From IMG/VR virus record IMGVR_UViG_3300045120_000343, positions 1 to 57,727 of that record: 57,727 nt of DNA. One strand, written 5' to 3'. Positions 56,029 through 57,727 of the stretch are shown here, in pieces; position 1 is the stretch's first letter, and each line of letters opens with the position of its first letter. The stretch is from a virus. The notes beneath the pieces were generated by a model, which saw only the letters and a list, made by a program, of their open reading frames with translations, had not been told where the DNA came from and searched no databases. Both the position numbers and the translations under genes were made by a program.

Positions 56029-56688
56029 TCAACTTCTGTACTTAACGATGATCGCCGGCGAGGCGACAGAGGCTCCGGCGGCACGAGCGCGTCTACGCCC
56101 AACGCTGCGCCTCAGCGTATATCCGCCGAGCAATTCCATATATCCGAACTGGACATCGGCGATGTTGCCAAAGCGCGCGGCAGCGTCCTTGGCTGTGCGC
56201 TCGTAAATCCGGTTCGGCACTTCGATGACGAATGCCCGGCCGGCTTCGGTCTTTCCGATTTCGATCTTGCGGGCGTAGGGGACGCTATTTGCGAAAACAA
56301 ATTCGTCCGCCTTGGGCGCGACGCCGCCGAGTTGAATTTCGCGACCGTCTGCGAGCAGCTTATGGCCGCGCTTGTAGGCTCCAGAAAGGACCGGCGATCG
56401 GTCGGCGAGTGTGCTGGCAATCCATTTCAGCACGTCGGTGATAAGATCAAATTCAAAAACTACCTCGCCGCGGAGCAGATTGACCGTCTCCAAGGGCGCG
56501 TTCGGCCGACCGTCCACCGTGACCGTGTAAGGGGGCACGTGCCCAAATATCGCTTGATCGGCCGCCTTTGCTTCCTCCAGTCCATCGCGAGTGAACTGTG
56601 CCGCGGCCTGCTGTTCCGCCTGGATAATGGCCAAAGCATCGGCTTGCGTCATCGGTTCAATCGGATCAGCCTTGATCTCTAGCCCCAT
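56029..56688 (-). CDS. tail protein before tape measure
   Basis: 219 residues from ATG 56688 (MGLEIKADPIEPMTQADALA). The stretch LKWIASTLADRSPVLSGAYK then EFVFANSVPYARKIEIGKTE and ERTAKDAAARFGNIADVQFG resembles HK97 gp10-like tail proteins. The start overlaps the GT frame by 23 bases. Possible minor tail or neck protein. The longer open frame from 56772 has a basic head and was rejected. Confidence 0.5.
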   Translation of the reverse strand: MGLEIKADPIEPMTQADALAIIQAEQQAAAQFTRDGLEEAKAADQAIFGHVPPYTVTVDGRPNAPLETVNLLRGEVVFEFDLITDVLKWIASTLADRSPVLSGAYKRGHKLLADGREIQLGGVAPKADEFVFANSVPYARKIEIGKTEAGRAFVIEVPNRIYERTAKDAAARFGNIADVQFGYMELLGGYTLRRSVGRRRARAAGASVASPAIIVKYRS

Positions 56689-57082
56689 CGCCCTGGCCTT
56701 TGATCCGCTCGCTTTCGATGCTCGCCCGCAATTGCCCAAGACGAACGAGCGCGTTTGCTTCCCATGGCTCAAGCTCGATGTGCATCAGCTCCGACCAGGA
56801 CCGCAATCCCTCCCAGGTGACCGTTGGCGGCGCCATTCCGTTCTGTGAGAGGCCGAGTGAATGCTCACAAAAACACGTCCAGAGGAATTCTGTGCCGGTT
56901 GGCAACGGCGGACCAGGGTCGACGAGCTTTTGAGCCAGCGAATGCTTGCCGAGCTTAGCCCACTGTTCCGCCGCTGAGCGCCTGTGATCCTCTTGCGTGG
57001 CGCCGTCGTCTAAGGTGCGTTTATTCCGGAATTGGTGCTCGCCGAATCGGAGGAGTTCTTCGACGAGCCCTTGATAAAATTT
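56666..57082 (-). CDS. tail chaperone GT extension (by -1 frameshift)
   Basis: This frame is open from 57088 to 56666 but has no ATG or ribosome site. It begins at a slippery AAATTTT (57082-57076 on the minus strand), where frame 0 reads A AAT TTT and frame -1 reads AAA TTT. A -1 slip would fuse G to 138 more residues (KFYQGLVEELLRFGEHQFRN, then AEQWAKLGKHSLAQKLVDPG), giving a product of about 272. This is the lambda G/GT layout and fits the position before the tape measure. Frameshift efficiency is unknown. Confidence 0.7.
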   Translation of the reverse strand, partial: KFYQGLVEELLRFGEHQFRNKRTLDDGATQEDHRRSAAEQWAKLGKHSLAQKLVDPGPPLPTGTEFLWTCFCEHSLGLSQNGMAPPTVTWEGLRSWSELMHIELEPWEANALVRLGQLRASIESERIKGQGDGARDQG

Positions 57083-57483
57083 GCGGCGTTACTCACGAAC
57101 ACCCATGCTTGCCGCTGTAGCCAACCCATGCCTGGATCGGACCACAGGTCTCGCGCGTTCTCTTTTGAGAATGGCACGTCGATCGGTTCTCCTTCAAGAT
57201 CGACCAGATACCATTCTGTAGTGAGCGCCACGAGTTTGTCGATCTGGTCCTTTGTCAGATCCTCGCCATCCTGAAGATTGCGGCCCGAACGAAGCCTGCG
57301 AATGGTCTGAAAAGATTGGGCGCGATCGATCTTGCGGCCCGCCTCGCTATCGGCCGACAGGAACGAAACGAATGCCTCCTTGCCGCTCGAGTCCTTTAGT
57401 GGCGTGTCGGTTTTCGGACTGATTATCGGCATGTTGAACGCGCTCTCGACGTCGACCGAAAGCGCGGCGAATTTTCCTGTCAT
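57010..57483 (-). CDS. tail assembly chaperone G
   Basis: 157 residues from ATG 57483 (MTGKFAALSVDVESAFNMPI), with AGGAAAGGA before it. IISPKTDTPLKDSSGKEAFV and LTKDQIDKLVALTTEWYLVD fit small phage tail chaperones. SDPGMGWLQRQAWVFVSNAA precedes the slippery site; without slip only a short SSDSASTNSGINAP tail is added. It helps the tape measure and tube assemble. The 57537 start lies upstream of the strong ribosome site. Confidence 0.75.
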   Translation of the reverse strand: MTGKFAALSVDVESAFNMPIISPKTDTPLKDSSGKEAFVSFLSADSEAGRKIDRAQSFQTIRRLRSGRNLQDGEDLTKDQIDKLVALTTEWYLVDLEGEPIDVPFSKENARDLWSDPGMGWLQRQAWVFVSNAANFIKGSSKNSSDSASTNSGINAP

Positions 57484-57510
57484 GTCGGTTCCTTTCCTCG
57501 TGTCGGCGAG

Positions 57511-57543
57511 GACATTATCTTGACAATGTCGAGACAATGTCAG
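57511..57543 (-). promoter_or_regulatory. internal promoter with phased 9-bp repeats
   Basis: On the minus strand CTGACA (57543-57538) and GATAAT (57519-57514) are 18 bp apart, each one base from consensus. Over them lie three 9-bp near-palindromes at 57511-57519 (GACATTATC), 57522-57530 and 57533-57541 (both GACAATGTC), with centres exactly 11 bp apart, one helical turn. The repeats overlap the tail-tube stop. They look like an operator for a phased regulator of the tail chaperone/tape measure operon. Confidence 0.5.
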
Positions 57544-57727
57544 ACGGCCTCCGTGTCGACGATGCGGATTGTCGTGTTTTCGTCACCTGCCACTGTTCCT
57601 GGGCCTAAAAGCGCCTGGAATGGCATCTGAATACTTTGCCCGCCCTCGCCGGCGTCGCTGACGTTTCCGTCGCCGAACTTGAGGCGGGGCAGATAAATGG
57701 AGACGGCAGGCGTCGGCTGCACAGTTT
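57540..57727 (-). CDS. tail tube protein, C-terminal part
   Basis: Continuation of the gene that begins at 1202. The last codons read VSIYLPRLKFGDGNVSDAGE and GPGTVAGDENTTIRIVDTEA, stop at 57540. The final 127 bases of this stretch duplicate bases 1-127, so the real gene is 420 residues and is split by the ends of the linear window. Confidence 0.85.
   Translation of the reverse strand, partial: TVQPTPAVSIYLPRLKFGDGNVSDAGEGGQSIQMPFQALLGPGTVAGDENTTIRIVDTEAV
57601..57727. repeat. terminal direct repeat, right copy
   Basis: Identical to bases 1-127. See the left copy. It should be removed once when the sequence is closed. Confidence 0.95.

Noticed and set aside
1-57727. CRISPR array, tRNA or rRNA genes, insertion sequence
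   Set aside because: No spaced direct repeats, cloverleaf-like sequences, transposase motifs or terminal inverted repeats were seen.

Overview
The window reads as one complete temperate phage genome of the siphovirus type, opened at an arbitrary point. Its first and last 127 bases are identical, so the molecule is almost certainly a circular or circularly permuted 57,600 bp sequence, and the tail-tube gene is cut by the linear ends. The host is most likely an alphaproteobacterium of the Hyphomicrobiales (Bradyrhizobium-like). That is inferred from a phage-borne GcrA regulator, a GapR-like (DUF2312) protein, a BA14K-type secreted protein and the GC-rich base composition, not from a database match.

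Layout. Positions 1-10.9 kb (minus strand) hold the rest of the tail tube, the neck and connector proteins, an inserted sugar-modification pair (methyltransferase-glycosyltransferase fusion plus FkbM-type methyltransferase), two putative decoration proteins, the HK97-type major capsid protein, the prohead protease and the portal. Positions 10.86-12.12 kb carry a small plus-strand operon of five short genes ending in a helix-turn-helix protein. Its divergent control region holds five copies of a TGCC-N5-GGCA palindrome. Positions 12.1-16.1 kb (minus) hold terminase large and small subunits, a ParB-DNA methyltransferase, an HNH nuclease and a small membrane protein. Positions 16.2-23.7 kb (minus) are the replication and host-takeover block: DnaB-like helicase, replisome organiser, GcrA, PD-(D/E)XK-like protein, MT-A70 methyltransferase, RuvC-like resolvase, GapR-like protein, DnaA domain IV protein and a Cro-like regulator, almost all linked by ATGA-type overlaps.

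Positions 23.7-24.6 kb are the genetic switch: a divergent Cro-like/CI-like pair and four TCCA-N7-TGGA operator-like sites. Positions 25.2-33.4 kb (plus) are an early rightward operon of many small genes with a PDDEXK exonuclease, a RecA/Sak4-type ATPase, an excisionase-like protein and a tyrosine integrase. A hairpin plus T-run at 33.3 kb terminates the converging leftward transcripts.

Positions 33.4-39 kb (minus) hold the lysis region: spanin-like coiled-coil protein, peptidoglycan-binding protein, holin, alpha/beta-hydrolase-like protein, lysozyme-like endolysin and a His-rich secreted protein. Positions 39-57.5 kb (minus) hold tail tip, NlpC/P60 protein, DUF1833 protein, two beta-helix tailspikes, a very large repeat protein with a LamG-like head, an Asp/Asn hydroxylase-like enzyme, the tape measure and the G/GT tail chaperones with a -1 frameshift site.

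Most distinctive points: the 14-copy W-PLSEP repeat tail protein, the glycan-modification pair inside the head genes, the palindrome-controlled plus-strand module between portal and terminase, the GcrA plus two methyltransferases, and an 11-bp-phased repeat array over an internal promoter in front of the tail chaperone. No tRNA, rRNA, CRISPR array or insertion sequence was recognised. The attachment site could not be located. Function calls are from reading motifs only; no searches were run.
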